Source: Chloranthus sessilifolius
Lineage: Eukaryota > Streptophyta > Magnoliopsida > Chloranthales > Chloranthaceae
Direction of reading: 5' to 3'
DNA length: 64,000 bases
Assembly (NCBI GenBank): GCA_021018995.1
Contig: CM037593.1
Coordinates: 39,879,810 to 39,943,809 of the forward strand
Of the stretch, positions 1 through 11,087 are shown in pieces. Both the position numbers and the translations under genes were made by a program. Numbering within the stretch: position 1 is the first letter of the stretch; each line of letters opens with the position of its first letter. The notes under the pieces are model-generated. The model was not told where the DNA came from. It did no database searches and saw nothing but the letters and a program-made list of their open reading frames with translations.

Positions 1-2303
1 AACTCTTCATTGGAGAGAGGTTTTTTCTTCTTAGGTGTGGACTTCTGGGCTGGCTGGCTCGGTGTCTCCTCAGACTGGGCAGCAGGTTCTTTGTCTTTCC
101 TTAGATTAGCGTCAGAGGGGACAGATCTTTTTACAGTGACCTTTCTCCTTGAAGAAGTTCGCTTAGGCTCTAGAGGGGCAGGCTCAGTGTTGGGAGGGGC
201 TTGGACTGGAGGAAGAGCAACATCCACAGGTGGAGTAGGAATAGGCTGAGTGGAAGAAGTTGTAGAGGGTTGAGTGGAGGGAGGATTGGTAGAAGGAGCT
301 GAAGCCAGAGGGGCTGGTTGATGTGGTTCAGAGGTCAGCGCAACAATCTTCCTTTCCAAAATTTCAATTTTCTTCTCTACATAAAGTAGATTGAACTTAG
401 AGAGTTCTTTGGTGGCTTTAATTATCTCCTCTGCATTGTTTAATTTTTTCTGGAGAAATTCAGTATTCTTCTTTTCAGCTTTGACAATGAGACTCTCAAC
501 AGCAGCAAGTTGTTTTGCTGACTCATATCGAACCAGGATTTTCCACCAACCTTTAGATATATTCTAGAGCTGGATTCTATGCTCCAGTTCCATGATAGCA
601 ATCCTTTCCTCATAGGGGGCTTCAAAGGAAGCACGGAGGGCAGCCATTCGTCGTAGGAAATCCCTATGGATGTAGGGATTATCCCTCATTGCATACAAAA
701 GTGTGAGGTAAGGGGGAACGTAGAAGGAATGTAGAGGCACAATGGGGAGGAAAGGGAGTGGAGTGGAGAAAGATGAGGGAATGAAGGATGCCAGTTCCTC
801 AGGGGAAGGTAAAATGGTACGGCTAGCTGGGGAATGGGGTGGAGGAGATTCAGGGTCAGTTTGGGTGGAGGCATCTATGAAGGAAGGTGGAGTGACCTCT
901 TCAATAAGGTGTGGGGAAGAAGTAGGTGGGGTAGGTATGGCTATGGAGCTGGTTGGGATAAATTGGTCAATGAAGATTGGATGGCTGCTAAGGTTTGGGA
1001 GATAGAGGCTTGGTTGAGAAGGGTGGAGGTTATGGATAAGAGTGTGGCCTCAATGGAAGATTGGGTAGCAGTATTAGCCATGACATGGGATTGTATTGAT
1101 AGGAGGAGGTCTAGGATTTGGGGTAAGGGGTTAGGTTTCATAGCAAGTGGGTGTTGGAAGAGAGGGGGTAGTGGAAATGAGAAGTGTGGTCATGCTGGTC
1201 AGAGGTTGAGACTGAGAAAAATGGGGGAATGTGGGCTGTGGAGAGTCAGGTAGTGGATTATAATCATGCCAAATATTGTCCGCTATGGACATCATCAGGG
1301 ATGAAAATCCTTCAGTGGTTGATAGGTCCTGATTTAGGGTAGGTGAGATGGAAAAAATTGGCTCATTCGCAAGGGGAGTGAAGAGTGGAGAAGACATGGA
1401 AGGGCTGAAAGGGGTAGTGGTTGATGTAAATGAGCTGGTTGGAATGGTGAATGAGGGAAAAGTAGGGATGGGGTCTATGAGTGGAGGAGCTAAAAATGGG
1501 GTGGATGTGGAAATGGTTGTGGAAAGGGAGACTGGAATGTTGTGGGGAATGGGAACTGGCAAAGAGGGAACAACAAGTGAGATGGTTAGTGTGGGCGATA
1601 GAGGGATGGTGGGGCTAGTAGCAATGGGACTAGTCATAGAGAAATGCAGATCAATGGTAGGGGTGAATTAGGGTGCAGAGGATACGAGTGGAGGCTCCAA
1701 GCCAGGAGCAGCAGATGTGAGCAAAGGCTCACGGGTGACTGAGGTAGAGACCTCAGGAGGGGATGCTGAACTCGGGGCAACAGAGGTGTCAGGAACTGCT
1801 TCCTCAATCTCTTCAGTTGACCTGTGGGTGCCTTTACCAATGAGGGTCCCACTGGCAGACCAAGCCCTTTTTCCAAACACTGTGGGCTTCACCTTCTCCA
1901 CTTTGTCATTTTCTTTAAGCACAAATCCCTTTCTCTTAAGCAGAGTAGTGATGAGCTGGCTGTAGGGGAGCCTTGGTAGGGCTTGAGCTTTCCTACATTT
2001 TTCATTCATATCTACCATTGCTTTAAATACCAACCCAGCAGCATTAACGAATTGCCCTTTAGCAAAGAAGTACAGGGCATCCACTATTGGCATTCTTCTT
2101 TCTTGCTGATGGCCACTAACATAGATATTCTTTCGCAAAATTGAATCGAAAAACCACAAGATAGGGGATAAATCTCTTCTCCTAATTGAGTCCCCAGACC
2201 CTACAATGCCTTGAGTCAGATGCCTGGCCATTGATTTGAAAGAGACATTTTCAAGTGCGGCCAGGCCATAAACTGGGCCATAAACAGAAGGGACTCCCAA
2301 TGT
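1..2303 (-). pseudogene. env-like ORF of RT-2, central and C-terminal part
   Basis: This continues the ORF that starts at 4156 and was split by LTR-3. An open stretch (2300-1668) carries the conserved block with SGDSIRRRDLSP, LRKNIYVSGHQQERR and LPYSQLITTLLKRKG, shared with RT-1, RT-7 and RT-8. After it come a Ser/Thr/Pro-rich low-complexity part (about 1640-690), a frameshifted remnant of a coiled-coil segment (about 690-440), and a Lys/Pro-rich tail (STPKKKKPLSNEE) reaching base 1. No signal peptide or membrane segment is visible. The conserved block resembles the 'putative plant transposon protein' domain found in Athila third ORFs (recognition from memory). Function is unknown, and the ORF end lies outside the window. 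Confidence 0.7.
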
Positions 2304-2319
2304 AACAGCTTTGAACCTA

Positions 2320-2570
2320 TCGAATGGCTCAATCCACCAACCTGTCGAAAGGTTCCTTGACTATGAGCTTCATCCTATCGAAATACAGCAATATGTACCT
2401 GTCGAATGCTGCATGAAGACCAATGCTTTGAACCTATCGAACAACACTCCTCCAACCTAGCTTTGCAACCTAACGAATGCTTCATGCTCTCTGCATGACA
2501 CAACCTATCGAGCCAGCCAAGTTTATCCTATTGAACTGCTGCAGTTTCAGCCAGCACCTATCGAATGTAG
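2320..2570 (+). promoter_or_regulatory. TCGA palindrome array in LTR-3
   Basis: Copies of the family I palindrome, in forms such as AACCTATCGAATGG, AACCTGTCGAAAGGTT, ACCTGTCGAATG and AACCTATCGAGCC, recur about every 30-60 bases upstream of the CCAAT and TATA elements. Many copies keep only the left arm. CG-to-CA or CG-to-TG decay fits old methylated DNA. Role is inferred only from position and repetition. Confidence 0.6.
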
Positions 2571-2698
2571 AAAATATCAGTGGCCGGCAGGGGCATTTTT
2601 GAGAGCTGTAAAGACACCTCAGCTGTGCATAACAAAATTGAGTTCTCTACTCTCTGATTGGTAGAAATGGAGTTCACCTGGATCAAGCTCCTCTCCTC

Positions 2699-2747
2699 TG
2701 ATTGGCTGCAATCCAAAGCACACGGATCACTACACATGTATAAATAG
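2699..2747 (+). promoter_or_regulatory. CCAAT and TATA elements of LTR-3
   Basis: TGATTGGCT (inverted CCAAT) is followed about 34 bases later by TATAAATAG. The same pair occurs in the other family I LTRs at similar spacing, so this is the probable U3 core promoter. The transcription start would lie about 30 bases downstream. Confidence 0.65.
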
Positions 2748-3250
2748 AACTCCTTTATGTTATTTCTCGTTAGCAAGGAAAGTAGGAACAAAGGAATAGC
2801 ATGAGTTCTCCTTAGCTCATTTAGGTTTAGTTTTAGGTTTTTCCCTTTTTTTTCTTCCCCGTTCTCTCTCTAATCCAGCCTGTTGGATTAGATCTAGGTA
2901 GCGGCTCAAATCTGGTTTGTAATTATAATTTTGGCATGAAGAAATGTGGATCGATGCACAGACTATAGATCTGGAAACAAGTTCATTGTAAGTTGTTTTG
3001 TTTAAAGCAATAAATTGTTGGTTTTAAAGCTTAATGAAATTTATAGATCTTGTGGTCCCATTAGATTCTCGATTGGCTCTTGTGTAGATGGGCCAAGCCT
3101 GCCACTTCTCCGATAGATCTCTTGTTGATCATCTGATTTCCTTGGGTTTGATATGCCTGTGGGTGCCTGTGCTTGTGGCCTTGCATCCACAGCATCTGTA
3201 GTGATTATCTTGTTCTGATCGAAGCCATCGGGATGGAGGAAATCTATTGG

Positions 3251-3282
3251 ATGATCTGTGACCATTGAAGTGGACAGATCAT
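3251..3282 (+). other. Conserved bulged LTR hairpin, LTR-3 copy
   Basis: Arms ATGATCTGT and ACAGATCAT are perfectly complementary. Inside them CCA pairs with TGG around the loop TTGAAG, with an unpaired GA on the 5' side. The stem is 12 bp with one 2-nt bulge. It is the cleanest family I example of a structure found in all Athila LTRs here. Confidence 0.7.
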
Positions 3283-3761
3283 AGCCTTAAGATCAATCCA
3301 AACCACCGGTCTAAATCAGATTCCTATACCTTGCATTTATACTTATAGCCAAATGAAGGATTGCTGTAAATCCCCAGCTCTTGATCTGTTTTGCAATAAA
3401 AACCAGGCCCTAGCTGTCTATTTCTCTCCATTTTATATTTTATTTTACCATCCACCTTCCTCAACCTTTTAGATTTAGTTTTATATTTCAGTCTTATAAA
3501 TTAGATCTAGTGACACCCTAAAGACTCTCTTTCTTCTTAGAATTGCCAGATCTGTAGCCAGATCTGGAGGTCTACTATACACCCTCTAGGTTTAGATCAC
3601 TACTCCCTGTGGGACAAACTCTTATTAAAACTTGCTACAAAGGACCCTGTATCTTGCAGGTCTAGGATATTTTAGATGTGTTGAATCCATCATCTATTTT
3701 ACTTTGATTTTATTTCCTTTCTTTTAATTCACAATAATCAGCACACTGAAATTCCCCAACA

Positions 3762-4156
3762 CCTGCCTTCCCCAAATAATTCAAAGTATCCTGACACTCC
3801 CCCAGCCTAGAGAAATAGGGGATGTCGAAAATGGTTTCCATGATCAACTTTAATTTATCCATAAATTCAATGGCTGTGGATATGAGATTAGGCTCAACCT
3901 CAAAAATTTCTGACTCAATGTTAGGTTGTGTTTCAGGGGCCTCATCAACAATGTCTTCACTGGTTTGGGCATTATTGGATTTCTTGGACTTCTTAGATTT
4001 CACAACTTTCTCAGATTCCTCCATGACATGTTTTCTTTTGGCCAGTGGGGTCTCCTTAGGCTATGTGGTTTGCCTATTGGATTTTCTAGTGGCTTTGGAG
4101 GCATATTTAGAAAGCACTTTGGAAAGATTTGTTAATACGTCCTCTTGCTCAACCAT
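3762..4156 (-). pseudogene. env-like ORF of RT-2, N-terminal part
   Basis: The start (MVEQEDVLTNLSKVL) aligns with the RT-1 start MTGQEDTLANLFKAP, which fixes the ATG at 4156-4154. An in-frame stop interrupts the basic region. A second open piece (from 4024) has the Lys-rich run KSKKSKKSNN, an acidic stretch and the conserved YFSRLGECQDTLNYLGKAG. LTR-3 interrupts just after this motif. The short basic runs look like nuclear localisation signals (inference). Confidence 0.65.
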
Positions 4157-5018
4157 TTATTACTCAAACGCTACGAATTCACAACTAATCACCACACAAG
4201 CTTCTTAGGATACTCGAATTACTCCCCCGAATTCACAATACAAACGCCCAAACTTGAAACAACAGAGCGAAGTAGAAGGAAAGCTTACCGACAAACATCT
4301 AGGGTTTGTGATATCTTGATGGGCGCAAGACCAAAATAGCGCGAACTAGGTGCAAAATGTAGCTTTTGATGGATTGAAGCAATGTGGAAAATTGCTAGGA
4401 GGTTGCGGTAACACTTAGTGAGGTAGAGAGCAAAAATGGAAAAAAATTGCCAGAGCAGCTTACAGCGTAAAAAGAAGGTGTCGAATGGCAAAAAATGAAG
4501 TTGTTGTGAGGTTTTAAAGCGACGGAAAACATTCACCATGAGGATTGGGGCAAAATGTCGACTGGTTGCAACAACCTATCGAAAAGTAAAGGATGGCCAA
4601 TCATCGCAAGAAGGTCGACTAATCCTCTCGACTGGTCTCAAGGTTACAAAAAAAATTCATTTCAAGAGGTTCCAAGAACCTTTCGACGGCAATTTGGGCT
4701 CATGTAACATTCTCTCCGACAGGTTCTTTGCTCCTATCAAGACATTATCGATATGCATCAAGAGAACCTTCAGAATCCGTCAACAGATGATAATTCACTT
4801 CAAACAGGCTTGAAACCTTCCCCACATTCATTTTACACACAAATATATCAACACCCAAGTTAAATCACACAGTTCTTGCTTCTAGCCAACCTATGAAAGG
4901 CCCAAGATGTGCACATGTGAAACAATATGGAAAATGTCAAAAGAAATAAAAATAGCGGTAACAATAACTCACCACAATAACTAGTATACATAATGTACAT
5001 TGTTGAGACTCAATCCTG
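4157..5018 (-). promoter_or_regulatory. Pre-env spacer of RT-2 with TCGA motifs
   Basis: No ORF is convincing here. In element sense the spacer has TCGA-type palindromes (about 4790-4540), then an AT-rich stretch, then ATCAAAAGCTACATTTTGC about 215 bases before the env-like ATG. RT-1 has the matching TTAAAAGCTACACTTTGC at the same place. The layout of array, TATA-like box and ATG mirrors the LTR promoter. Confidence 0.5.
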
Positions 5019-5626
5019 CTAAGGAGGGTCATGATAGTGGTTGATCAACATTGGTTTCCCTGCATTTAGAAACATATCATCAGCACGACCACAAGGATCA
5101 GTATACTGCAGTAGCTTGGGCAAAGTCAAAAGCTCATCCACTATTTCAATTGAGGAACAATCCACACCATTCAAGTAGAGCTGATTGGCTGAATTGTAAA
5201 CATCCAATTTAACTTTCATGTTTCCAAATGACACCTCCATTACTCCTGATCTACACTGTATGCCTACATTGGCAGTGGCCAAGAAAGGTCTTCCCAAAAT
5301 CACAGGAATAGGGGTGGTGCACTTGCTTGGCTCCATGTCACCAAGAAATCTGCTGGATAGAAGAATTTGTCAACTCTAACTAACACGTCCTCGATGATTC
5401 CCACAGGTTTCTTTTTAGATCTGTCAGCTAGTTGTAAGACCACATGTGTGGGCTTCAGCTCACCTAAGCCCAACTTCTCATATATTGAATATGTAAGTAA
5501 ATTCATACTAGCTCCCAAATCTAATAAGGCTTTTTCAATGGTATGATCCCCAATGATGTAGGAGATAGTGGGAATTCCATGGTCTTGGAGCTTTGTTGGA
5601 GTTGTAATAGTCAGCACGTGATTCAC
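5019..5626 (-). pseudogene. Aspartic protease of RT-2 fused to the pol C-terminal tail
   Basis: A retropepsin-like domain with flap and active-site region LLDLGASMNLLTYSIYEKLG and the later GRPFLATANV. This enzyme would cleave Gag-Pol in the particle. One frameshift lies near 5330 and stops lie upstream. After the conserved NMKVKLDVYNSANQ the protein departs from RT-1 at PCGRADDMF and ends in KPMLINHYHDPP. That tail corresponds to the C-terminus of integrase in RT-1, so about 2.9 kb encoding RT, RNase H and integrase has been lost. Confidence 0.8.
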
Positions 5627-5668
5627 TTTCTTAGCACAAAAGACCTTCTTAGATAAGTTTATCCTAGA

Positions 5669-7602
5669 CTATCTTTTGCGAGTGCACAATTCCTTCAAGA
5701 ACTTAGCATAGGCTGGCACTTTCTTGCTTGCGTCAAGTAAAGGTAGGTTGATCTTTACTTGCTTAATGGTTTTCATCATATCCTCTACCTTGGCATTCCC
5801 CTTATCAAAAGAAGAAGCTGCTTTTAAAGAATTTGGAAATGGGAAATGGGGAACTGGCCTCCCATTTGCAGCCTTCGCCAACTCATCAAATTTTTTTTAA
5901 TTTTTGTTTTCAATTTTTTCTTCTTTTTTTTCTTTCTCCTATTGGGGAGCATTAACATCCCCCTTAGTCAAACTGGGCTGCTCCTGCTGGACATTCCTTG
6001 GGACTGCTTCATCATCTTCCTCAGAATTTGTCAAAGGCCCATAGCTTACCTGATTGTCTACCAGCCTTCCACTTCTTAATGTGGTGAAAAATTTAGCTTC
6101 GTCATGGGAAGAAGAGACTTCACCTACCACATATTGTCTCTTTGGATTATCCATGGGCTAACTAGGCAGCCTACCTTCCTCTCTCTTTGTCAATGCATTA
6201 GACAGTTGACCAAGATGGTCTTCTATCTTTTTGATACTCTAACTATGAGAGTGGACTGTTTGACACAAAGAGCCTAAGTTCTGCAATGAGGCCAAAACTT
6301 GCTCTTCAAAAGAGGGTGTTCTAGAAGCTAAAGTTGGGACATTTGGTTGCAAAGGCTGAACCATAGGCTGAGTCATAGGTTGCTAGTATTGGATCCTTAG
6401 AACAAAATTTTGTTGATAAGTTTGGGGAGCAAGTTTAAAAGGCATTTGTTGTGGTTGCTGGTAGAACTGATGCTGGGTTTGATTTTGCACATTGTCTTGC
6501 TTCCAACTCAGATTAGGGTGGTTTCTCCAGAAATAACCAACAGTTGGCTATTGACCATAAGACTGAGTAGTAGCCACATGTTCCATTACCAATTCTAGGA
6601 ATTGCCCAGCAAAGGGGCAATCCTGAATGGGATGAGTGTGAGATTGACAAATGGGACATGCCTCTCCCCTACTAGCAACCAATGGAGACTACCTCTCCTC
6701 TATCATATTCTCTAGCTTTTGAGTTAAGTTGGCTACCCTTCTTTCCAAATTGTTTTACCCACCAATCTCATACAATTTTCCTCTTGATGTATTTTGCTTC
6801 ACCATTCCTCCTGGGGTATCCACATCCCTAGCAAGAGACTCTTGCTGTAATGAATTTTCACTAATAACATCAAACAATTCACATGCTTCCTCAGTTGTTT
6901 TATGAAGGTATGGGCCTCCACAAGAAGCATCCACCATATTTCTAATCTTTGAGTCATTTCCTTGATAGAAACTTTGGATAAGTTTCCATTCAGGAATTTG
7001 GTGGTGGGGGCACTGCCTCAACAGCTCCTTGAATCTCTCCCATACCTCATGGAACCCTTCAGTTGGGAGTTAAGAAAATGAGAGGATATTCTTCCTCAAC
7101 TGACTGGTTCTAGACATGGGAAAGAATTTAGCTAGGAATGGGCTTTGCATGTCATCCAATGAGTTGATACTATTAGGGGGAAGCAAAGATAACCAGGCCT
7201 TAGCTTTGTCCTTTAATGAAAAAGGAAATAGCCTAAGCTTGGTAGCTTCTGGCCCTAGACCTGTAGTGTTAAATGTGGTACACAAGGCAAGGAATTTATC
7301 CACATACTTGTATGGGTCTTCTTTACTCAAACCATGAAAAGAAGGCAACATCTGAATGTTGAGGACTTAATCTCGTAATTAGTTTCCACAGCAAGAAACT
7401 GGATACAAAAAGGAGAGTTATATGCACCAGGTGCATAATAATCAGTCAACAACAACCTCGGTTGCTCACCCATTGCAACAGATTTAGTTTCAGGAGATAC
7501 AGATGGGGTTTGTTTGGGTCTAAGAACCCTTTGAACCTCTGGATTTAATGACAAAATCTGAGGGTTGAGAGTTCTTCTTCCAAACATACACCACTCACAC
7601 AA
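5669..7602 (-). pseudogene. gag of RT-2
   Basis: Retrotransposon Gag (capsid plus nucleocapsid). The start is near MFGRRTLNPQ (7587) or the ATG at 7602. The capsid block reads MLPSFHGLSKEDPYKYVDKF, FPFSLKDKAKAWLSLLP, then CPHHQIPEWKLIQSFYQGN, typical of the plant retrotransposon gag domain. The zinc knuckle CPICQSHTHPIQDC (about 6655-6610) is an intact CX2CX4HX4C. A Gln-rich stretch and the linker to protease (KEDMMKT-like and YAKFLKELCT motifs) follow. A frameshift near 7350 and stops near 7070, 6755 and 5880 inactivate it. Confidence 0.8.
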
Positions 7603-7880
7603 TGCCTAATGTACAGTTCACCACCAATACAATAAGGAACAAGAACAACCAGCTTATAAATCTACAAATGCACATATCTGAAAAATAATAGAGGAGTAAA
7701 GAGATGCAAACATCAGCACAACCTCTAGCGCAATGCTCGGAGCACCACAAATTTAGATCTAAAAAGAAAATCAAGCTACAAAATACTATAGGAGCATTTA
7801 GTCAAACACTTAACAAGTAATCACAATTACAAATCCAAAAAATTAGAAAGAAAACTTAGATCTACCAAGTTTAGATCACA

Positions 7881-7900
7881 TGATCCCCGGCAGCGGCACA
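7881..7900 (-). other. Primer binding site (tRNA-Asp type) of RT-2
   Basis: On the minus strand this reads TGTGCCGCTGCCGGGGATCA, seven bases inside the LTR end. Other copies have TGGCGCC, so the second to fourth bases have decayed. It is complementary to the 3' end of plant tRNA-Asp (GGCAACGGCGCCA) with mismatches. About 280 bases of leader without an ORF separate it from gag. Confidence 0.8.
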
Positions 7901-8435
7901 AAAAACTTGTTAAGGAAATGGAGTATGCTGATTTAGTGTATAACAAAATAGAATCAAATTAAAACAAAGGATGGATTCAGCACAACTACAATCCCCTAGA
8001 CCTGCAAGATATAGGGCTATTGCAACAAGTTTTATAGGTAAGTAAGGGTATGTCTGTAGGGAAAATGTGAATAAACTATGATGGATCTCCAGATCTATAA
8101 TAGATCTAGCACTCTATCCTAATTTAAGCTACTCTAAAACAGAAGAGAGGAGAGGTTTTTGGGTTTTTTGTCACTATAAACTATAGATTTTAAATGCAGT
8201 TGATCCAGAGCTTAAGAGAACACAGAGGTAAGAGAAAATGGATTAAAAATCAAAAGGATGAAGATCAGCAGCTAGGGATTTGATATTCCACTGAAAATGA
8301 ATCGAATCAAAGGCAATGCTTAGATCAGATCTGCAATAATCCTTCATCTGACTATAAGCTCTCCAGGTTTAACCCCGACAAATGCATGGTAAAAGAATCC
8401 AATCTCAACTAGAGAATGAAAGCAATCCTAAGGCT

Positions 8436-8539
8436 ATGATCTGTCCACTTTAATGGTCACAGACCATCCCAGAGATTGTCCCAATAAATCAAAGCAATCC
8501 TAAGGCTATGATCTATCCACTTTAATGGTCACAGACCAT
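8436..8539 (-). other. Two conserved bulged LTR hairpins in a 72-bp tandem duplication (RT-2)
   Basis: Copies lie at 8436-8467 and 8508-8539. In element sense the first has arms ATGGTCTGT and ACAGATCAT, which pair throughout with one G.T, plus CCA/TGG around TTAAAG. The second has ATAGATCAT in its 3' arm, again a G.T-compatible change. The duplicated unit also carries the flanking AGCAATCCTAAGG. Confidence 0.65.
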
Positions 8540-8974
8540 CCTAGAGATTGTCTTGGGCCAATGGCTTTAATTAGAGCAGGTTAACCATTATAGATGCTAT
8601 GAATGCCAGGCTACAAGCTCCCTATTTCTGGCTGGCTCACAGGAGTATCCAAGCTAAGGAAATCAAATACGAATAAATGAAATCTAGCTCAAAATTAACT
8701 CTAAAACCCATAATTTCATTACAATGCTACTACTTACAATGATGTGCTCAGATCTATAATCTGTGCAGCATCTGATCCCTCATAGTCTCTGAAACTCTTA
8801 ATTACAGATCATACCCTCACCCTAGCTACTGAAGAGGTTTTTAGCCAACCATCATTGGATAATAGCGAGGAAGAAGAAGAAGGAAAGGAGAGGGAGAAAT
8901 TGGAGGGAAAAATGAATTCAATCTTAGCTCTGCTCTCTCAATTTCTAGATGCCCTTTTCAATGTCGTTGCTCCT

Positions 8975-9011
8975 CTATTTATACCTTTTTCTCATATCTG
9001 TTTTAGCCAAT
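8975..9011 (-). promoter_or_regulatory. CCAAT and TATA elements of the RT-2 LTR
   Basis: In element sense CTGATTGGCT (ending near 9007) precedes TATAAATAG (8983-8975). It matches the promoter pair in LTR-3 and in RT-1, and is the expected U3 core promoter. Confidence 0.65.
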
Positions 9012-9149
9012 CAGAATTCTGAAGAATAATGCAGTTATGCTGATGTGGCTGATCCCTCCTCTAGAAGCTTTTCTCTTATTAGCCCACAACTGACAAGTAC
9101 ATGTGAGGTATTTAGAGTTCCCGTTCGTGCTCAGTTGAATAGCAAAAAT

Positions 9150-9650
9150 CTGTCGTGTCTTAGAGCATGTGCGTAAAACCTGGAAATTGTGACTGCTGAA
9201 GAAGGGTCATTCAAAGTTCCCAGAACAAATGTTGAGAGGTTTTAGAGAGCTTTTCGATGGGTTCTTTGTCTATATGCTCAGTCTTTCAATAGGTTTGGGA
9301 TAAACCTCTTGCTGGGTTGAAGTGTACTAGTCGCTAGGATTAGCCTCTCTCGACAGGTTTGAAGTAGCTCTCGATACCCTTTGTTTAGTTCTTCCTTCAT
9401 CCTGTCAACAGGTTACAACCATATTGTTGCCTTGGTGAGGAGATCGATATGTTGGGGATCATCTCGGCAGGTTCTGAAGCATCCTGTCGAAGGCTTCCCT
9501 TGTTGTGCTTGATTGGTTTATCTGAACCTCGCGACTTCCACTGCACCTTCAGGTAAGGTATCGACAGGATTCTTTCTTTCTACAATCACAACCTATCGAC
9601 AAGCAGGAACCTTGCGATAGCTTAATGGATCCTCTCGGTAGCTTGGCAAT
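9150..9650 (-). promoter_or_regulatory. TCGA palindrome array in the RT-2 LTR
   Basis: Roughly a dozen TCGA-centred copies of the family I palindrome, for example around ACCTATCGACAAG, ATCCTGTCGAAGG and CTCTCGACAGGTTTG. They are irregularly spaced at 25-60 bases, upstream of CCAAT/TATA in element sense. Several central CG pairs are now TG or CA. Confidence 0.6.
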
Positions 9651-10047
9651 TAGGCTTCAGAACTTCATGATAGCTTCTTCCTTGACTTTCCTCAGCTGGC
9701 ACCTATTTTTGGTGCACTATCTTTCATTTGTTAGTACTCAGCAACCTCTTCGTGGGTTGAATCTATCTTCTCTGCAACTATGGTTGGTCTCAAGCATGGC
9801 TTGTTGAGCCCATGACCTTCTCATAAATTTATACAACTCTGATTGTTTGACTGACAGGCTTTTGGGCTGTTGTGAAACCGTGATAAGGAACATATTGCTT
9901 CTTTGGCCTTTTTAGATGGATATTTGCACTAAGGCTGGATTTTATTGCTTATCTACAAAACATCCTTAACACACCTTATTAGTCAATTCAAGGGCCTAAC
10001 AATGTTCATGTTAGGAGGTGAAAAATGGTATTTTTCACTGCTCAACA

Positions 10048-11087
10048 CCTATGTAAAATTTTTGAAAGAATTGTGCACCCACAAAAGACAGTCTAGGATA
10101 CACTTATCCAAGAAGGCCTTTTGTGCATAGAAAGTGAACCAAGTGTTGTCTATTGCAACTCCAACCAAGCTTCAAGACCCTGGAGTTCCCGTAATTCCCT
10201 GCATCATTGGGGATCATACCATTGAGAAGGCCTTATTAGATCTAGGAGCTAGTGTAAACCTACTTCCATATTCTGTTTATGAGAAGTTAGGCTTGGGAGA
10301 ATTGAAGCCCACACATGTGGTGCTACAATTAGCTGATATATCTGAAAGGAGGCCTATGGGAATGATAGAGGATATTTTAGTTGGGGTTGAAAAATTTTTC
10401 TATCCAACAGATTTTCTGGTTCTTGACATGGAGCCAAGCAAGTGCACCACCTCTATTCCTGTGATTTTGGGCAGGCCTTTCTTGGCCACTGCCAATGCTT
10501 GTATTCAGTATAGATCAGGAGTAATGGAGGTATCTTTTAGTAACATGAAGGTTAAATTGAATGTTTATAATGCAGCAAATCAGCCTCGCTTGAATGGTGA
10601 GGATTATTTTTCAATTGATGTATTAGATGAGCTTGTGGAAGAGACTTTTCCCAAGCTGCTGCGTTGTGATGAATTTTGTGATAATTTTGGTGATGCTTTT
10701 GAGAATGTGTGGGGTGAAATAGTGGAAGAGGAGGCCACCACACCCATGGTTCAAGAGGTGAAAGCCTTAATTTCTTATGTGGGGCCAACAAAAATATATC
10801 CACCATGGAAACCTACTGTGTTGCCTGTTCCACCACCATCAAAGGCACCTTTGTGTCTTTCACTTGTATGTCCACTAGATGTGGAGTTGAAACAGCTGCC
10901 TAAGACCTTGAAGTATGCCTTTTTGAGGGTAAACCAGAAGTTTCCAGCGATCATTTCATCCTCTCTCACTGATGAGCAAGAGGAAGAACTGTTGTGTGTT
11001 TTAAAGAAGCACAAGAGAGCAATAGGCTGGACTATTGTTGACCTTGGGGGCATCAGCCCTACTGTGTGCATGTATAAAATTCACTAG
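10048..11087 (+). pseudogene. gag-protease linker and aspartic protease of RT-1
   Basis: The remnant opens with YVKFLKELCTHKR, the linker seen before protease in RT-2 and RT-5. After one stop (10128) there is a 317-residue open frame. It has EKALLDLGASVNLLPYSVYE (catalytic Asp in DLGAS, residues about 36-40 from 10134), the second protease signature ILGRPFLATANA, and a linker ending LKKHKRAIGWTIVDLGGISP, the usual lead-in to Ty3-type RT. The catalytic triad variant DLGA, rather than DTG/DSG, is shared by all protease copies here except the frame-broken ones. The frame stops just before RT, with a further stop at 11158. Confidence 0.85.

Larger units (their letters stand above)
2304..3761 (+). 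repeat. LTR-3: 5'-truncated family I LTR inserted in the RT-2 env-like ORF
   Basis: The sequence follows family I LTRs from the TCGA-motif array to the 3' end. Its last about 60 bases align with the RT-2 LTR terminus, closing in CCCCAACA where RT-2 has CCTTAACA. The first about 370 bases of a family I LTR (from TGTTAAGCAGTG) are missing. On the same side about 165 bases of the env-like ORF are missing compared with RT-1. Flanks (AATGT left, CCTGC right) do not match, so a deletion removed the LTR start together with host sequence. No internal region follows, so this behaves as a solo-LTR remnant. Confidence 0.75.
1..10047 (-). mobile_element. RT-2: Athila-type family I LTR retrotransposon, pol-deleted, left end outside the window
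   Basis: Read on the minus strand the order is 5' LTR (7908-10047), primer site, gag, protease fused to the last codons of pol, TCGA-motif spacer and env-like ORF running off the window. Reverse transcriptase, RNase H and most of integrase are missing: the protease ORF runs straight into a tail ending HYHDPP, which matches the pol C-terminus of RT-1 (HYHEPP). The right end abuts RT-1 inside its gag-protease codons, and CCTAT (10048-10052) is the expected target duplication, whose partner would lie outside. LTR-3 later disrupted its env-like ORF. Orientation and family are clear. Whether the deletion came before or after insertion is unknown. Confidence 0.85.
7908..10047 (-). repeat. 5' LTR of RT-2 (family I)
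   Basis: The LTR is about 2.14 kb. In element sense it begins TGTTGAGCAGTGAAAAATAC and ends TTCCTTAACA, so the termini are TGTTR...TAACA. It holds, in order, a TCGA palindrome array, inverted CCAAT, TATAAATAG, two hairpin copies in a 72-bp tandem duplication, and the U5-type segment ending CTTGCAGGTC. It lies next to the primer site, which makes it the 5' LTR. Confidence 0.85.

Noticed and set aside
1348-1671. Plus-strand Gly/Met/Val-rich ORF (also 834-1253, 742-1005, 42401-42685, 42695-43120, 58080-58277)
   Set aside because: They are antisense shadows of the Thr/Ser/Pro-rich part of the env-like ORF, and their composition follows from that.
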